This document shows positions 53,156 through 61,879 of a DNA stretch of 64,000 nt, piece after piece. Each line of letters begins with the position of its first letter. Positions within the stretch are counted from its first letter, which is position 1. Below the pieces are notes generated by a model. The model saw only the letters and a list, made by a program, of their open reading frames with translations. It did no database searches and was not told the DNA's origin. The translations under genes were made by a program, and so were the position numbers. Where the stretch lies: the NCBI RefSeq assembly GCF_014385195.1, contig NZ_JACRTG010000010.1, positions 21,287-85,286 of the forward strand. The letters run 5' to 3'. This DNA is from Paratissierella segnis. Lineage in GTDB: Bacteria; Bacillota; Clostridia; Tissierellales; Tissierellaceae.

Positions 53156-54181
53156 GTGAAACGTAAAATCTATTATAATCTTGCTTTAATTGCAACAATA
53201 GCTACTATTATAACCTCTATCGTTTTGGCTTTTATATCTTTTTATTTTTATGATTTAAAAATTATTAAAACTTTGCCCGCCTTAATAGGCTCAATTATAT
53301 TTATACTAATCCTTTTATACATCCTTTCCTACTATTTAGCTTCTAAAATAATTGAACCAATGGAAAAAGCTTATCAAAGTACTCAGAATATAGAGTCCGG
53401 TGAAGAGTTAAGTGAAGAAAATATATATGAAGAATTGAGACCTTTTATCAAAACAATTGCTATCCAGAAAAAGGACATCGAATTTGCCCATCAAAGGATA
53501 AAAGAAGCTGAAAAAACCCGCAGTGAATTTACTGCAAATGTATCACATGAATTAAAAACACCTCTTACCTCAATCAACGGATTTGCTGAAATGATTGCAA
53601 GCGGCATGGCAAAAGATGAAGAAATCGTTAAATTTGCAAATATTATTCATAAGGAAGGAAGCAGACTTTTAGATTTAATAGACTCAATTATAAATCTATC
53701 CCATTTGGATGAAAAGACCTTTGAAGCCAATTTTGAATCTTTGGATATCTATGAGATAACAGAAAAGATTGTATCCCAATTAAGATTTAGGGCTATGGAA
53801 AAAAATATTACCCTAAACCTTTCAGGACAGCACCTCACCTTTCGCGGCAATAAGAGAATGATAGAGGATTTAATATTTAATCTCTTGGATAATGGGATTA
53901 AATATAATAAAGAAAACGGTAAAGTCGATATATCAATTGATAAATCCAACGACTACCTTTCATTTAGTATAAAAGATACAGGTATAGGAATTCCCAAAGC
54001 GGATCAAAATAGGGTATTTGAACGTTTCTATAGGGTCGACAAGAGCAGATCTAAAAGAATACAAGGCTCCGGTCTGGGACTGTCCATAGTAAAACACATA
54101 GTTGAATTCCATAACGGTATTATAAATCTAATAAGTGAAGAAAATAAAGGTACAGAAATAGAAATATTGTTCCCAATATAA
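53156..54181 (+). CDS. Phosphate sensor histidine kinase (PhoR type)
   Basis: A 341-residue kinase with two N-terminal membrane segments (about 8-30 and 38-62) and a very short extracytoplasmic loop, so it probably senses the Pst/PhoU state rather than an external ligand. The HisKA box is FTANVSHELKTPLTSINGFAE (His near 129). The ATPase motifs are N (IFNLLDNGIKYN), G1 (DTGIGIP), F and G2 (GSGLGLSIVKHIVE). There is no PAS domain, unlike typical PhoR. The GTG start has GGGAGGTAA upstream. Confidence 0.9.
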   Translation: MKRKIYYNLALIATIATIITSIVLAFISFYFYDLKIIKTLPALIGSIIFILILLYILSYYLASKIIEPMEKAYQSTQNIESGEELSEENIYEELRPFIKTIAIQKKDIEFAHQRIKEAEKTRSEFTANVSHELKTPLTSINGFAEMIASGMAKDEEIVKFANIIHKEGSRLLDLIDSIINLSHLDEKTFEANFESLDIYEITEKIVSQLRFRAMEKNITLNLSGQHLTFRGNKRMIEDLIFNLLDNGIKYNKENGKVDISIDKSNDYLSFSIKDTGIGIPKADQNRVFERFYRVDKSRSKRIQGSGLGLSIVKHIVEFHNGIINLISEENKGTEIEILFPI

Positions 54182-55240
54182 TTAAATAATCAGTTCAACT
54201 TTCGTATTTCCATCATAATACCTATTCAAATCATAAGGAGAATATATCCCCTTATCTGTTACGACTCCTGAAACCAAATGGGGAGGTGTAATATCAAAAG
54301 ACGGATAATACCCTTTTACTCCATCCATTGCGGTTTTTACACCCATTGCCTGTAATACAAAATCTCCATCCCTTTCCTCTATAGTTACACCAGATACCTT
54401 ATCATGATCTTTATCAGGTGTTCCTGTCACAAAATATGGAATCCCCATATATTTCGCTACTATTGCTATTTGAAATGTTCCTACTTTATTTACAATATAA
54501 CCATCCATACAAATTGCATCTGCAGCCGATGTGAATAAATCCACTTTTTTCTTATCAATCACATAGGCAGGCATATTATCAGTAATTACTGTTACGTCAA
54601 AACCTTGATCATAAGCAACGCTTGCAGTGAGCCTTGCTCCTTGAAAATATGGTCTGGTCTCCGGAACAATCAATTTTATTTCATTGCCCCTTTTTTTGGC
54701 TTCTTTTAACATAAGCCCGACTATAGTTTCGCCAAAACATTGAGTCATTATAGTTCCGTTTTTCGGAAACATATCAGCAAGATACTCAGCCACCTTACCA
54801 ACTCTAAAATATCTATTGTTGTTGTATTCTAAAGTATGTTCAAATATCGCTTCATCAGCTTTTAAACCCCTGTCCATAGCTTCTCTTGCTGCCTCTAAAC
54901 ATCCGTTTACTATCAATCTCATACGTTTCACAGTAGTAGGTCTGGAAGTCGATATAGTTTCAGCAGCTGTATTTAAGTATGCCCACATATCCTTTGAATT
55001 CATATTTTGGGATTCATATGCCGCAAGTGCCATACCCATACCTGCAGCAACAAAAGGTCCTGCACTTTGAGTAACCATATCGCTAATGGCTTGAGCTACC
55101 TCTTTATGATTATTGCAAATTTCATATCTTACTTCTCTGGGATATACTCTTCTGTCTAAGATTCTAACCTTACCTGATTCATACCAAGCAATATTTTCAA
55201 ATTGCAGCATGAACGCTAAGTCTCTATCCTGTCTTATCAC
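54182..55240 (-). CDS. eIF-2B/MtnA-family sugar-phosphate isomerase-like protein
   Basis: A 352-residue protein of the eIF-2B alpha/MtnA superfamily, whose bacterial members isomerise methylthioribose-1-phosphate or related pentose phosphates to ketoses. The catalytic Cys position appears in TIMTQCFGETIVG, and the Asp region in SAADAICMDGYIVNKVGTFQIAIVAK. The GTG start has GGAGGGG upstream. Length suits MtnA, but several loops differ, so deoxyribose or ribose-1-phosphate isomerase roles remain open. It converges with phoR with no gap and lies downstream of htpG. Confidence 0.78.
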   Translation of the reverse strand: MIRQDRDLAFMLQFENIAWYESGKVRILDRRVYPREVRYEICNNHKEVAQAISDMVTQSAGPFVAAGMGMALAAYESQNMNSKDMWAYLNTAAETISTSRPTTVKRMRLIVNGCLEAAREAMDRGLKADEAIFEHTLEYNNNRYFRVGKVAEYLADMFPKNGTIMTQCFGETIVGLMLKEAKKRGNEIKLIVPETRPYFQGARLTASVAYDQGFDVTVITDNMPAYVIDKKKVDLFTSAADAICMDGYIVNKVGTFQIAIVAKYMGIPYFVTGTPDKDHDKVSGVTIEERDGDFVLQAMGVKTAMDGVKGYYPSFDITPPHLVSGVVTDKGIYSPYDLNRYYDGNTKVELII

Positions 55241-55302
55241 AATACCCCTCCTTAAATTTTTTCACTAAAATCAACTACCTGTTAGAACTGTACCGTTGAA
55301 AC

Positions 55303-55328
55303 AACAGAGGTCAAATTTGACCCCTGTT
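55303..55328 (-). terminator. Hairpin after htpG
   Basis: AACAGAGGTCAAA and TTTGACCCCTGTT pair with one mismatch near the ends. The centre is GGTCAAATTTGACC. It lies 7 nt past the htpG stop; the T run on the minus strand is poor. Confidence 0.55.
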
Positions 55329-55334
55329 CTTGTA

Positions 55335-57203
55335 TTACAATAACTTCCATATATTATTTGTAAATTCAACCGGATCTTCTATTGGCAATCCTTCAATCAA
55401 CAAAGCTTGATTATATAGAAGGTTTGTATAAAGTTCCAAATTATCCTCATCATTTTCAAATGCGGATTTTAATCTATTATAGACATTATGATTTGCGTTT
55501 ATCTCCAGAATCTTTTCCGCTTTTAAATTTGGATTATTAGGCATTTGATTCAATACTTTTTCCATCTCAATGGATAAATCTCCTTCGGAGGCCAAATATA
55601 CAGGATGATCTTTTAGTTTTTTTGTAAATCTAACATCCTTAACCTTGCCTGAAAGTATTTTTTTCATGGAATTTATCAATTCTTCATCGTCGTCCTGCTT
55701 TTCTTCCTTTTCGCTTTCATTATCCAATTCCAAATCACTTGATGACACGGATTTAAATTCCTTTTCCTTATACTTAGTGAGTACCTTTATGGCAAATTCA
55801 TCTACATCATCAGTTAGATAAAGTATTTCATAATCCTTTTCCTTAACAAAATCTACTTGCGGTAGTTTATCTATTCTTTGTATGGATTCACCTGTAGCAT
55901 AATAAATATATTTTTGGTCTTCTTTCATTCTGTCTACATATTCCTCCAGAGTAATCAGCTTCTTTTCATTGGACGAATAGAATAACAATAGATCTTCCAG
56001 AATATCCCTATTCATTCCAAATTCACTATAGACGCCAAATTTTAGTTGCTTCCCGAAGTTCTCAAAGAATTTTTCATATTTTTCTCTGTCATTTTTCAAT
56101 AGATTTAATAATTCATCTTTGATTTTTTCTCTAATCTTCTTAGCAATCAATTTCAATTGCCTGTCATGCTGCAGCATCTCTCTGGAGATATTCAATGACA
56201 AATCCTCAGAATCCACTATTCCTTTTACAAAGCCAAAATAGTCCGGCAGAAGATCAGCACATTTATTCATTATAAGTACACCGCTTGAATACAATTCAAG
56301 ACCTTTTTCATACTCTTTGGTATAAAAGTCATATGGGGTTTCCCCGGGTATATAGAGAATTGCATCATATCTGATAACACCATCTACACTCATATGAATA
56401 TATTTAAGGGGTTTCTCAAACCCAAAATGCTTTTCAGAGTAAAATTTTTCATAATCTTCATCTGTTAATTCATTTTTATTCTTTCTCCAGATAGGGATCA
56501 TGCTATTTATAGTCTTTTCTTCCTTTACCTCTTCATATTCATCCTCTGAGCCTTCCTTCAGTTTATTACTTGTTATATCCATCTTTATAGGGTATCTTAT
56601 AAAATCAGAATATCTCTTGATAATACCTTGAAGTCTATATTCCTCTAAATACTCATCATAACTTTCATCTTCAGTATTTTCTTTTAATTTCAATATTATA
56701 TCTGTTCCGGTATGTTCCTTTTCAGCTAAATCAATAGTATAGCCATCTGCTCCTTCAGATTCCCATTTATAAGCATTGCTGTCGCCATAGGCTTTTGTAA
56801 TTACAGTAACCTTGTCAGATACCATAAAAGCTGAATAAAAGCCTACTCCAAATTGTCCAATAATATCAAATCCGTCTTTTACTTCATTTTCCTTTTTGAA
56901 GTCAAAGGATCCACTTTGCGCTATAATACCTAAATTATCTTCCAGTTCTTCTTTTGTCATACCTATACCGGTATCTGAAACCGTTAAAGTTCTATTTTCC
57001 TTGTCAACGTTAATCCTAATAAAATAATCTTCCTTATTGAAGGATAAGCTCTCGTCAGTTAATGCCTTATAATACATTTTATCTATTGCGTCACTGGCAT
57101 TAGATATCAGTTCTCTTAAGAATATCTCTTTGTTTGTGTAAATTGAGTTAATCATTAAATCCAACAACCGTTTGGATTCCGCTCTAAATTCTTTTTTTTC
57201 CAT
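55335..57203 (-). CDS. htpG: Hsp90 chaperone HtpG
   Basis: A 622-residue ATP-dependent chaperone. The N-terminal GHKL ATPase domain carries ELISNASDAIDK (near 34), VSDTGIGM, and GQFGVGFYSAFMVSD. A middle domain (about 230-490) with the conserved catalytic Arg region (ISREMLQHDRQLK) and a C-terminal dimerisation domain follow. No MEEVD tail, as expected for bacteria. Length matches HtpG. The promoter carries a perfect CIRCE element, so HrcA control is predicted, unlike Bacillus subtilis htpG. Confidence 0.97.
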   Translation of the reverse strand: MEKKEFRAESKRLLDLMINSIYTNKEIFLRELISNASDAIDKMYYKALTDESLSFNKEDYFIRINVDKENRTLTVSDTGIGMTKEELEDNLGIIAQSGSFDFKKENEVKDGFDIIGQFGVGFYSAFMVSDKVTVITKAYGDSNAYKWESEGADGYTIDLAEKEHTGTDIILKLKENTEDESYDEYLEEYRLQGIIKRYSDFIRYPIKMDITSNKLKEGSEDEYEEVKEEKTINSMIPIWRKNKNELTDEDYEKFYSEKHFGFEKPLKYIHMSVDGVIRYDAILYIPGETPYDFYTKEYEKGLELYSSGVLIMNKCADLLPDYFGFVKGIVDSEDLSLNISREMLQHDRQLKLIAKKIREKIKDELLNLLKNDREKYEKFFENFGKQLKFGVYSEFGMNRDILEDLLLFYSSNEKKLITLEEYVDRMKEDQKYIYYATGESIQRIDKLPQVDFVKEKDYEILYLTDDVDEFAIKVLTKYKEKEFKSVSSSDLELDNESEKEEKQDDDEELINSMKKILSGKVKDVRFTKKLKDHPVYLASEGDLSIEMEKVLNQMPNNPNLKAEKILEINANHNVYNRLKSAFENDEDNLELYTNLLYNQALLIEGLPIEDPVEFTNNIWKLL

Positions 57204-57235
57204 AAGACACCTTCTCCTTAATCATAAAATAGTAA

Positions 57236-57262
57236 TTAGCACTCAATACTTATGAGTGCTAA
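57236..57262. promoter_or_regulatory. CIRCE operator (HrcA site) before htpG
   Basis: TTAGCACTC and GAGTGCTAA are perfect inverted repeats separated by exactly 9 nt, the consensus CIRCE element. It overlaps the predicted transcription start and lies 33 nt before the htpG ATG. No hrcA is in the window. Confidence 0.97.
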
Positions 57263-57267
57263 TTATA

Positions 57268-57296
57268 ATATTATACTATTTTTATATATGTGTCAA
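57268..57296 (-). promoter_or_regulatory. htpG promoter
   Basis: On the minus strand a perfect TTGACA (57291-57296), a 17-nt spacer and TAATAT (57268-57273). Transcription would start within CIRCE. Confidence 0.8.
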
Positions 57297-57333
57297 TTGT
57301 CTATATCTATGCTGCCATTAATCTTACTAGACT

Positions 57334-58497
57334 TTACTTTGCTAATTTATATATTTTTATAACATCATCTTTATATAGCTTTTTAAAGTTTCCTAATGGT
57401 CCATCTTCTGTTGCTTTTTCTGCCATTAAATCAATTTTATCAGTAGGTAAATTAGCTTCAGTAAAGGATTTAGGCAATCCTATATCAGAAATAAAACCTT
57501 CAAGTCTTTTGATTCCTTCTATTGCAATTTCATCCTTGTCCATTTCAGCTTCAGAAACATCAAATACCTTTGTAGCAAATTGAACAAATCTGTCTACATT
57601 TTCTTTATAAACGTACTTCATCCATGCTGGAAATATAATAGACAATGTTTCGCCATGGGTTGTGCCATAAAGTGCACTTATTTCATGACCAATATCATGA
57701 CTTGACCAATCCTCTTCTCTCCCCACTCCCAACAATCCATTGTGGGCAATTGTACCGGCAAACATAATTTCTGCTCTTGCATCATAATTTTGGGAATCTT
57801 CTTTTATGATATATGCATTCTGTATTACAGTTTTTAAGGTTCCTTCACATAAACTATCAGTTAAGTTTACGTGGGGAGTTTGGGTAAAGTATCTCTCAAA
57901 TATATGAGCCATAATATCCATAATCCCTGCAAAGGTTTGTTTTGTTGGCAATGTCAATGTATAAGTTGGATCCATAATAGCAAATACCGGTCTCATAAAG
58001 TCTCCGCCTGTAGAACGTTTATATAATCCATCTTCATTGGTAATTACACTTCCTCTGCTTGCTTCACTGCCCGTAGCCGGTAATGTCAGTACTACACCTA
58101 CCGGAATTGTAATTTCAGGTTCAAGTTTACCGCTATAAAAATCCCATACATCCCCATCATACAAAGCTCCAATACCGATAGCCTTTGCTGAGTCTATTGC
58201 ACTTCCGCCGCCTACTGCCAGAATTAAATCTATCTCATTTTCTTTTGCCATCTGAACACCTTTTCGAACTAACCCCAACTTTGGATTTGGTTCAACCCCG
58301 GAAAGTTCAAAGATTTCGCAGTCATTATCTTTCAATATTCTCACCACATCATTATATAATCCTGATTTCTTTATACTCCCACCGCCATAGTGAAGCAAAA
58401 CTTTGTTGTAATTTCCTTTTATTTGATCTCCTAACTTTTTGATTGCATCTTTGCCGAATATTATTTTTGTTGGAATGTGTAAAGTAAAGTCCTTCAT
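57334..58497 (-). CDS. Iron-containing alcohol dehydrogenase (BdhA-like)
   Basis: A 387-residue group III alcohol dehydrogenase of the NAD(P)H-dependent butanol dehydrogenase type. The nucleotide-binding region has VLLHYGGGSIKKSG and LAVGGGSAIDSAKAI. The metal ligands are in the FAGIMDIMAHIFERYFT and HDIGHEISALYGTTHGETLSI regions (Asp and three His). It would reduce aldehydes to alcohols in fermentation. The ATG has GGGGGAGAT upstream. It stands alone, about 130 nt upstream of the htpG promoter on the same strand. Confidence 0.92.
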   Translation of the reverse strand: MKDFTLHIPTKIIFGKDAIKKLGDQIKGNYNKVLLHYGGGSIKKSGLYNDVVRILKDNDCEIFELSGVEPNPKLGLVRKGVQMAKENEIDLILAVGGGSAIDSAKAIGIGALYDGDVWDFYSGKLEPEITIPVGVVLTLPATGSEASRGSVITNEDGLYKRSTGGDFMRPVFAIMDPTYTLTLPTKQTFAGIMDIMAHIFERYFTQTPHVNLTDSLCEGTLKTVIQNAYIIKEDSQNYDARAEIMFAGTIAHNGLLGVGREEDWSSHDIGHEISALYGTTHGETLSIIFPAWMKYVYKENVDRFVQFATKVFDVSEAEMDKDEIAIEGIKRLEGFISDIGLPKSFTEANLPTDKIDLMAEKATEDGPLGNFKKLYKDDVIKIYKLAK

Positions 58498-58697
58498 ATT
58501 ATCTCCCCCTTCATAATATTATCTACCTAATATTATAATACCTTAAACGCCCATATAAGTCACCAGCATTTAAATATTTATATTCTAACATAATCTAAAT
58601 ACGATTTTGATTTATATAAGTAATTTATTAACAACAGTTAGAACATCTGCATATCTTATAATGAGAGAAATCTCTCAAAATTAATGGAGGTGTAGAT

Positions 58698-58823
58698 ATG
58701 GGAAACTTATTTGGTGGAAGAAGAGGAGAATGTGGTGAAGTAGATAGTTCTTTACTATTCTTTTTCTTACTATTAGTAATACTATTCTGCAACTGTGGTA
58801 TGTTTGGTTACAGAGAGTGCTAA
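58698..58823 (+). CDS. Small hydrophobic Cys-rich protein, SLLFFFLLLVI family
   Basis: A 41-residue protein starting at an ATG preceded by ATGGAGGTG. It has a Gly/Arg N-terminus (MGNLFGGRRGECGEVD), a hydrophobic core SLLFFFLLLVILFC, and a short CNCGMFGYREC tail. The core is nearly identical to that of the 31-residue protein at 15776-15871. CATATCTTA about 40 nt upstream resembles a sporulation sigma (CATAnnnTA) -10 element, though the -35 match is weak. A spore-envelope or membrane role is conceivable; the function is unknown. Confidence 0.8.
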   Translation: MGNLFGGRRGECGEVDSSLLFFFLLLVILFCNCGMFGYREC

Positions 58824-58829
58824 ATAATT

Positions 58830-58865
58830 GAAAGAACCATTAGGCATCCGCTTAATGGTTCTTTT
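58830..58865. terminator. Bidirectional terminator between the small gene and the repeat-protein gene
   Basis: AAAGAACCATTA and TAATGGTTCTTT pair perfectly (12 bp) around a 10-nt loop, with TTTTA on the plus side. It also lies just past the stop of the convergent 401-residue gene. Confidence 0.88.
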
Positions 58866-58868
58866 AGT

Positions 58869-60074
58869 CTAGAGTTTTAGTTCCCCAATACTATTATATA
58901 ATACATCTTCATCCAGATTTTCTTTGTCTTCCTCTTCTTCCCTTATTAATTCTTTTACATTCCCATAGTTCTTATTTACCTTATTTTTTACTAATGACAT
59001 TTTATCCTTTGATACCGCTATGGCTCCATAATTTATTATTTCCGATACCATTTCGTTAAAATTATTTTCATTTACATCTTCATCTATGACGATTTTGCCC
59101 ATATTCTTAATCGTTACCTTCTCATCAAATTCCGGAGATAAATTCATTTTACCGTTATTCTTTATTAACTTACCTTCGATAATCTCCACTTTAACATCAT
59201 CAGCCAATATATCGTTAATTTGTGTAAAACATTTTTCATTACATATTACGGAATCGGAAATTAAATACTTAATATATTTATTAATCTCTAAATCCTCTTT
59301 GAGGTATATTTCTACATCCCCATCAACATACAAAACATCATTGTCTAATTTCTTAATAAAATTGTCATCTATCCTTATATCTTTATCAAAATATTTAATT
59401 CCATTTTTACCTTTTGGTATTATTACCAAGTTTACTTCATAATAATCGTTAACATACTCTAAAATATTATCCTCATATTCATCCAATAAAATTAGTTTGT
59501 TGAGGATCTCAATGTTAGATATCTTTTCCCTAAATAAGTTCAAATCTATCTCATCAACAATCATCAATGTATTAAATGATAATTTAGAATTAGCTTTTAA
59601 CCCTTTTAAGAATCTATTGTTTAGGCGAACATTATTTGAAAAATACTTATAATCGCTGCTGTAATAATTTGTCATGCCATTTATGGTAGATTTTAATTCT
59701 ACAATTCCCTTTAATTTCTTTGGACATTCTAAAACTCCATTTAACAATATCTTATAAACTTTCTCATCAAATAGTTTAATGTCTACATCACCTTTGATTA
59801 TCATATTACCGTTTACTAAAAATATAACCGGATCTAAAAGACCTGTTAAGAAGTCATTATCTAATTTTACTTCGCCGTTTTTTAATATAATCTTTGCATC
59901 TGAAGACATCTTTAATGTAAATCCAATATTAGTTTTTTTACAATTCCCGAGTAGTGCTTGTGATTTATCGCTTTCAATTAATAACCCTATATTCTGCAAT
60001 TCCGTTATTTCTTTTGCTAACTCCTCCTTTATATCCACTACATCCAGTACGCCTATATTCATAACCTTTGCCAT
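58869..60074 (-). CDS. Repeat-containing cytoplasmic protein partnered with ECF sigma
   Basis: A 401-residue protein without signal peptide or membrane segment. It consists of about four repeats of roughly 85 residues built on L.NGEVKLDNDFLTGL...VIFLVNGNMIIKGDVDIKLFDEKV, with strands alternating with turns, which suggests a beta-solenoid or stacked beta domains. The C-terminus is very acidic (EEEEDKENLDED). I do not recognise a family. The ATG has GGAGGTAT upstream. It lies 13 nt after the ECF sigma gene, where an anti-sigma factor is often found, but it has no membrane anchor or zinc motif. Confidence 0.75.
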   Translation of the reverse strand: MAKVMNIGVLDVVDIKEELAKEITELQNIGLLIESDKSQALLGNCKKTNIGFTLKMSSDAKIILKNGEVKLDNDFLTGLLDPVIFLVNGNMIIKGDVDIKLFDEKVYKILLNGVLECPKKLKGIVELKSTINGMTNYYSSDYKYFSNNVRLNNRFLKGLKANSKLSFNTLMIVDEIDLNLFREKISNIEILNKLILLDEYEDNILEYVNDYYEVNLVIIPKGKNGIKYFDKDIRIDDNFIKKLDNDVLYVDGDVEIYLKEDLEINKYIKYLISDSVICNEKCFTQINDILADDVKVEIIEGKLIKNNGKMNLSPEFDEKVTIKNMGKIVIDEDVNENNFNEMVSEIINYGAIAVSKDKMSLVKNKVNKNYGNVKELIREEEEDKENLDEDVLYNSIGELKL

Positions 60075-60087
60075 GTTTTTATACCTC

Positions 60088-60543
60088 CTATAGATTTTTT
60101 TTTAATAACTTCAGTGAAGTGCTCAATTGAGACCTGACAGTTGAAGGGGATATCCCCAATCTTTTCCCAATCTCTTTGCTATTTAAACCATGAAAATATT
60201 TCAGATATAAAACATCCTTGTATTTTCCCGGTAACTTAGATAATAACTCTTTCATAGCTATATTTTCTTCGAAGTCTTCTGTATCCACGATGTTTTCATA
60301 TTCTATCAGGGAGAGGATTTTACTATGTTTCCTAATATAATCGATATTTTTATTTTTTATAGTTACAAAAAACCATCCTTTAATTTGATATTCATTCATA
60401 AATTCAAAAACATTTTCATTCTCTATTGCTTTTAAATATGCATCCTGCACAATATCAAAGGCCCTATCTTGATTTTGAGTAATGGATCTTGCATAAGCTA
60501 AAAGCTCTTTATTATATTTTTCATATATTAAATAAACATTAAT
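60088..60543 (-). CDS. ECF-type RNA polymerase sigma factor, AUU start
   Basis: A 151-residue sigma factor. Region 2 spans about 5-75 (YEKYNKELLAYARSITQNQDRAFDIVQDAYLKA, then KGWFFVTIKNKNIDYIRK). Region 4 spans about 100-150 (LSKLPGKYKDVLYLKYFHGLNSKEIGKRLGISPSTVRSQL). The frame has no ATG, GTG or TTG before the conserved YEKYNKELLAYA. An ATT at 60541-60543 lies 7 nt after GGAGG (within GGAGGTGG) and gives a normal ECF N-terminus. The first canonical start (GTG ending at 60450) would remove half of region 2. I infer an AUU start. It follows a 41-residue gene and precedes the repeat protein. Confidence 0.8.
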   Translation of the reverse strand: MNVYLIYEKYNKELLAYARSITQNQDRAFDIVQDAYLKAIENENVFEFMNEYQIKGWFFVTIKNKNIDYIRKHSKILSLIEYENIVDTEDFEENIAMKELLSKLPGKYKDVLYLKYFHGLNSKEIGKRLGISPSTVRSQLSTSLKLLKKNL

Positions 60544-60571
60544 ACTACCACCTCCACCTGCTTAATCCTTA

Positions 60572-60697
60572 TTATTTTATATCTCTAAGCCATCTATACT
60601 CTAATCTAAGATATTCTTTTATGCCTCTTTCTTCTTCTGAAATGTTTTCTTGCTGTATCATTTTAATCTTATCATAGTCTATAATATCATTGAACAC
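60572..60697 (-). CDS. 41-residue leader gene of the ECF-sigma operon
   Basis: A GTG-started ORF with GGGAGG 8 nt upstream encodes VFNDIIDYDKIKM... and ends EYLRLEYRWLRDIK. It is charged and probably helical, without membrane segment or cysteine. The stop is 28 nt before the AUU start of the sigma gene. An ECF-type promoter lies about 40 nt upstream. It may be a small anti-sigma or co-regulator, or set translation of the sigma gene. No known family recognised. Confidence 0.65.
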   Translation of the reverse strand: MFNDIIDYDKIKMIQQENISEEERGIKEYLRLEYRWLRDIK

Positions 60698-60734
60698 CTT
60701 TAAAACCTCCCAATCCTATTTTTTATGCTTTCAC

Positions 60735-60765
60735 TTATATAACGATTGAGAAGGTAAAAGTGTCC
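60735..60765 (-). promoter_or_regulatory. ECF-type autoregulatory promoter
   Basis: On the minus strand GGACA (60761-60765), exactly 16 nt, then CGTTATATAA (60735-60744). GGAAC-like -35 and CGT -10 with a 16-nt spacer is the typical ECF promoter layout. There is no good sigma-A alternative, so the sigma factor probably drives its own operon. Confidence 0.7.
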
Positions 60766-60775
60766 AAAATATTTT

Positions 60776-60806
60776 AAAAAAAAGAAGCTTAATCTAAATC
60801 AGCTTC
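60776..60806 (-). terminator. Terminator of the DUF5711-DUF951 operon
   Basis: On the minus strand GAAGCT and AGCTTC (60801-60806 and 60784-60789) pair around an 11-nt loop containing the DUF951 stop region and run into TTTTTTTT. Confidence 0.82.
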
Positions 60807-61034
60807 CTCTCCATCTTTACCTTTATAATGAATTATACTTATCCATTTATCATTGACTAATATTCTTCTTACCTTCCTTTCAAATTCTATTCTTGGTATC
60901 CATATTTGTCTATCGCATCCTAGACACTTAAGTTTAATATCTACCCCTGTTCTTAAGATTTCCCATTTGTTTTCTCCGCAAGGATGCCCCTTCTTCAATG
61001 TTATTATATCGCCAACATCATATTTTAAAATCAT
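60789..61034 (-). CDS. DUF951 family protein
   Basis: An 81-residue protein with the DUF951 pattern YDVGDIITLKKGHPCGENKWEILRTGVDIKLKCLGCDRQIWIPR. It carries three conserved cysteines (HPCG and CLGC) that could bind zinc and a small beta-barrel-like core. Its function is unknown; in Firmicutes it commonly follows an mscS-like gene. It overlaps the channel gene by 4 nt (ATGA). Confidence 0.88.
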   Translation of the reverse strand: MILKYDVGDIITLKKGHPCGENKWEILRTGVDIKLKCLGCDRQIWIPRIEFERKVRRILVNDKWISIIHYKGKDGEEADLD

Positions 61035-61879
61035 TTTTCACTTCCTCCATAGATTATTCCCTTAGGATATGGAATTTCTATATTTTCTTTATCAAATGCT
61101 TCTTTAACCTTTTTTCTAATCTCCCTTTCAACAGCCCATTGCTCCATAGGCTGTGATTTCGCGATTATCGTTATGTCCACCTTATATTCACCCAAATCCG
61201 TTACTCCCAGTATTGTTGGTCCTTCCACAATCAAAGTATTATTCTTCTTTATATCCAAGCATACATCTTCAAGTATCTTTACCACTCTATCTATATTTTC
61301 ATCATAGGAAACAGACACCTTTACCATAGCCCTCATTGATCCTCTAGTTCTATTGGAAACTATTTGAATGCTGCTATTGGGTATAATATGAAGATCACCG
61401 GTAAAATCTCTAAGTTTTGTAACCCTAAGCCCAAGTTCTTCAACTATACCCTCATAATCTCCTATTTTCACATAGTCTCCTATAGCATATTGGTCTTCAG
61501 ATAGAATAAAGAATCCTGTGATTAAATCCTTTACCAGGGATTGCGCGCCAAAACCTACTGCAAGACCTCCAATACCTGCTGTTGCCAATATAGAAGTAGT
61601 ATTTATATTAAACATTTCTAAGATTATCATACTCCCTATAAAATAAAGTATAATTTTTACTGTCTTTTTAAGAATTCCTGCTACGGTATTTATGCGCTTA
61701 TCATTAGTATAAAGCTTTGTCAGTTTTTTATTACTTATTGCCTTATCTATTATCTTATCTACAACATTGGTTATAAACCATATGCTTACCAGTATTAGCA
61801 CTATTTTCGCTAATTTCCCCAAAACATTTAAATCTCCATGATCATTAAGAAAAATATTAAAATTCAACAATTTATTCAC
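61031..61879 (-). CDS. MscS-family mechanosensitive channel (YkuT-like)
   Basis: A 282-residue small-conductance channel that releases solutes on osmotic downshock. Three membrane helices fill residues 15-130. The pore-lining helix has TSILATAGIGGLAVGFGAQSLVKD, the beta domain contains FFILSEDQYAIGDYVKIG, and the C-terminal alpha/beta domain ends IEIPYPKG. The GTG start directly follows the DUF3343 stop. It sits in a yedF-DUF3343-mscS-DUF951 operon. Confidence 0.93.
   Translation of the reverse strand: MNKLLNFNIFLNDHGDLNVLGKLAKIVLILVSIWFITNVVDKIIDKAISNKKLTKLYTNDKRINTVAGILKKTVKIILYFIGSMIILEMFNINTTSILATAGIGGLAVGFGAQSLVKDLITGFFILSEDQYAIGDYVKIGDYEGIVEELGLRVTKLRDFTGDLHIIPNSSIQIVSNRTRGSMRAMVKVSVSYDENIDRVVKILEDVCLDIKKNNTLIVEGPTILGVTDLGEYKVDITIIAKSQPMEQWAVEREIRKKVKEAFDKENIEIPYPKGIIYGGSEK

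Noticed and set aside
60088..60450. Short sigma factor starting at GTG
   Set aside because: It would delete half of sigma region 2; the homologous frame continues upstream without a stop to an ATT behind GGAGG.
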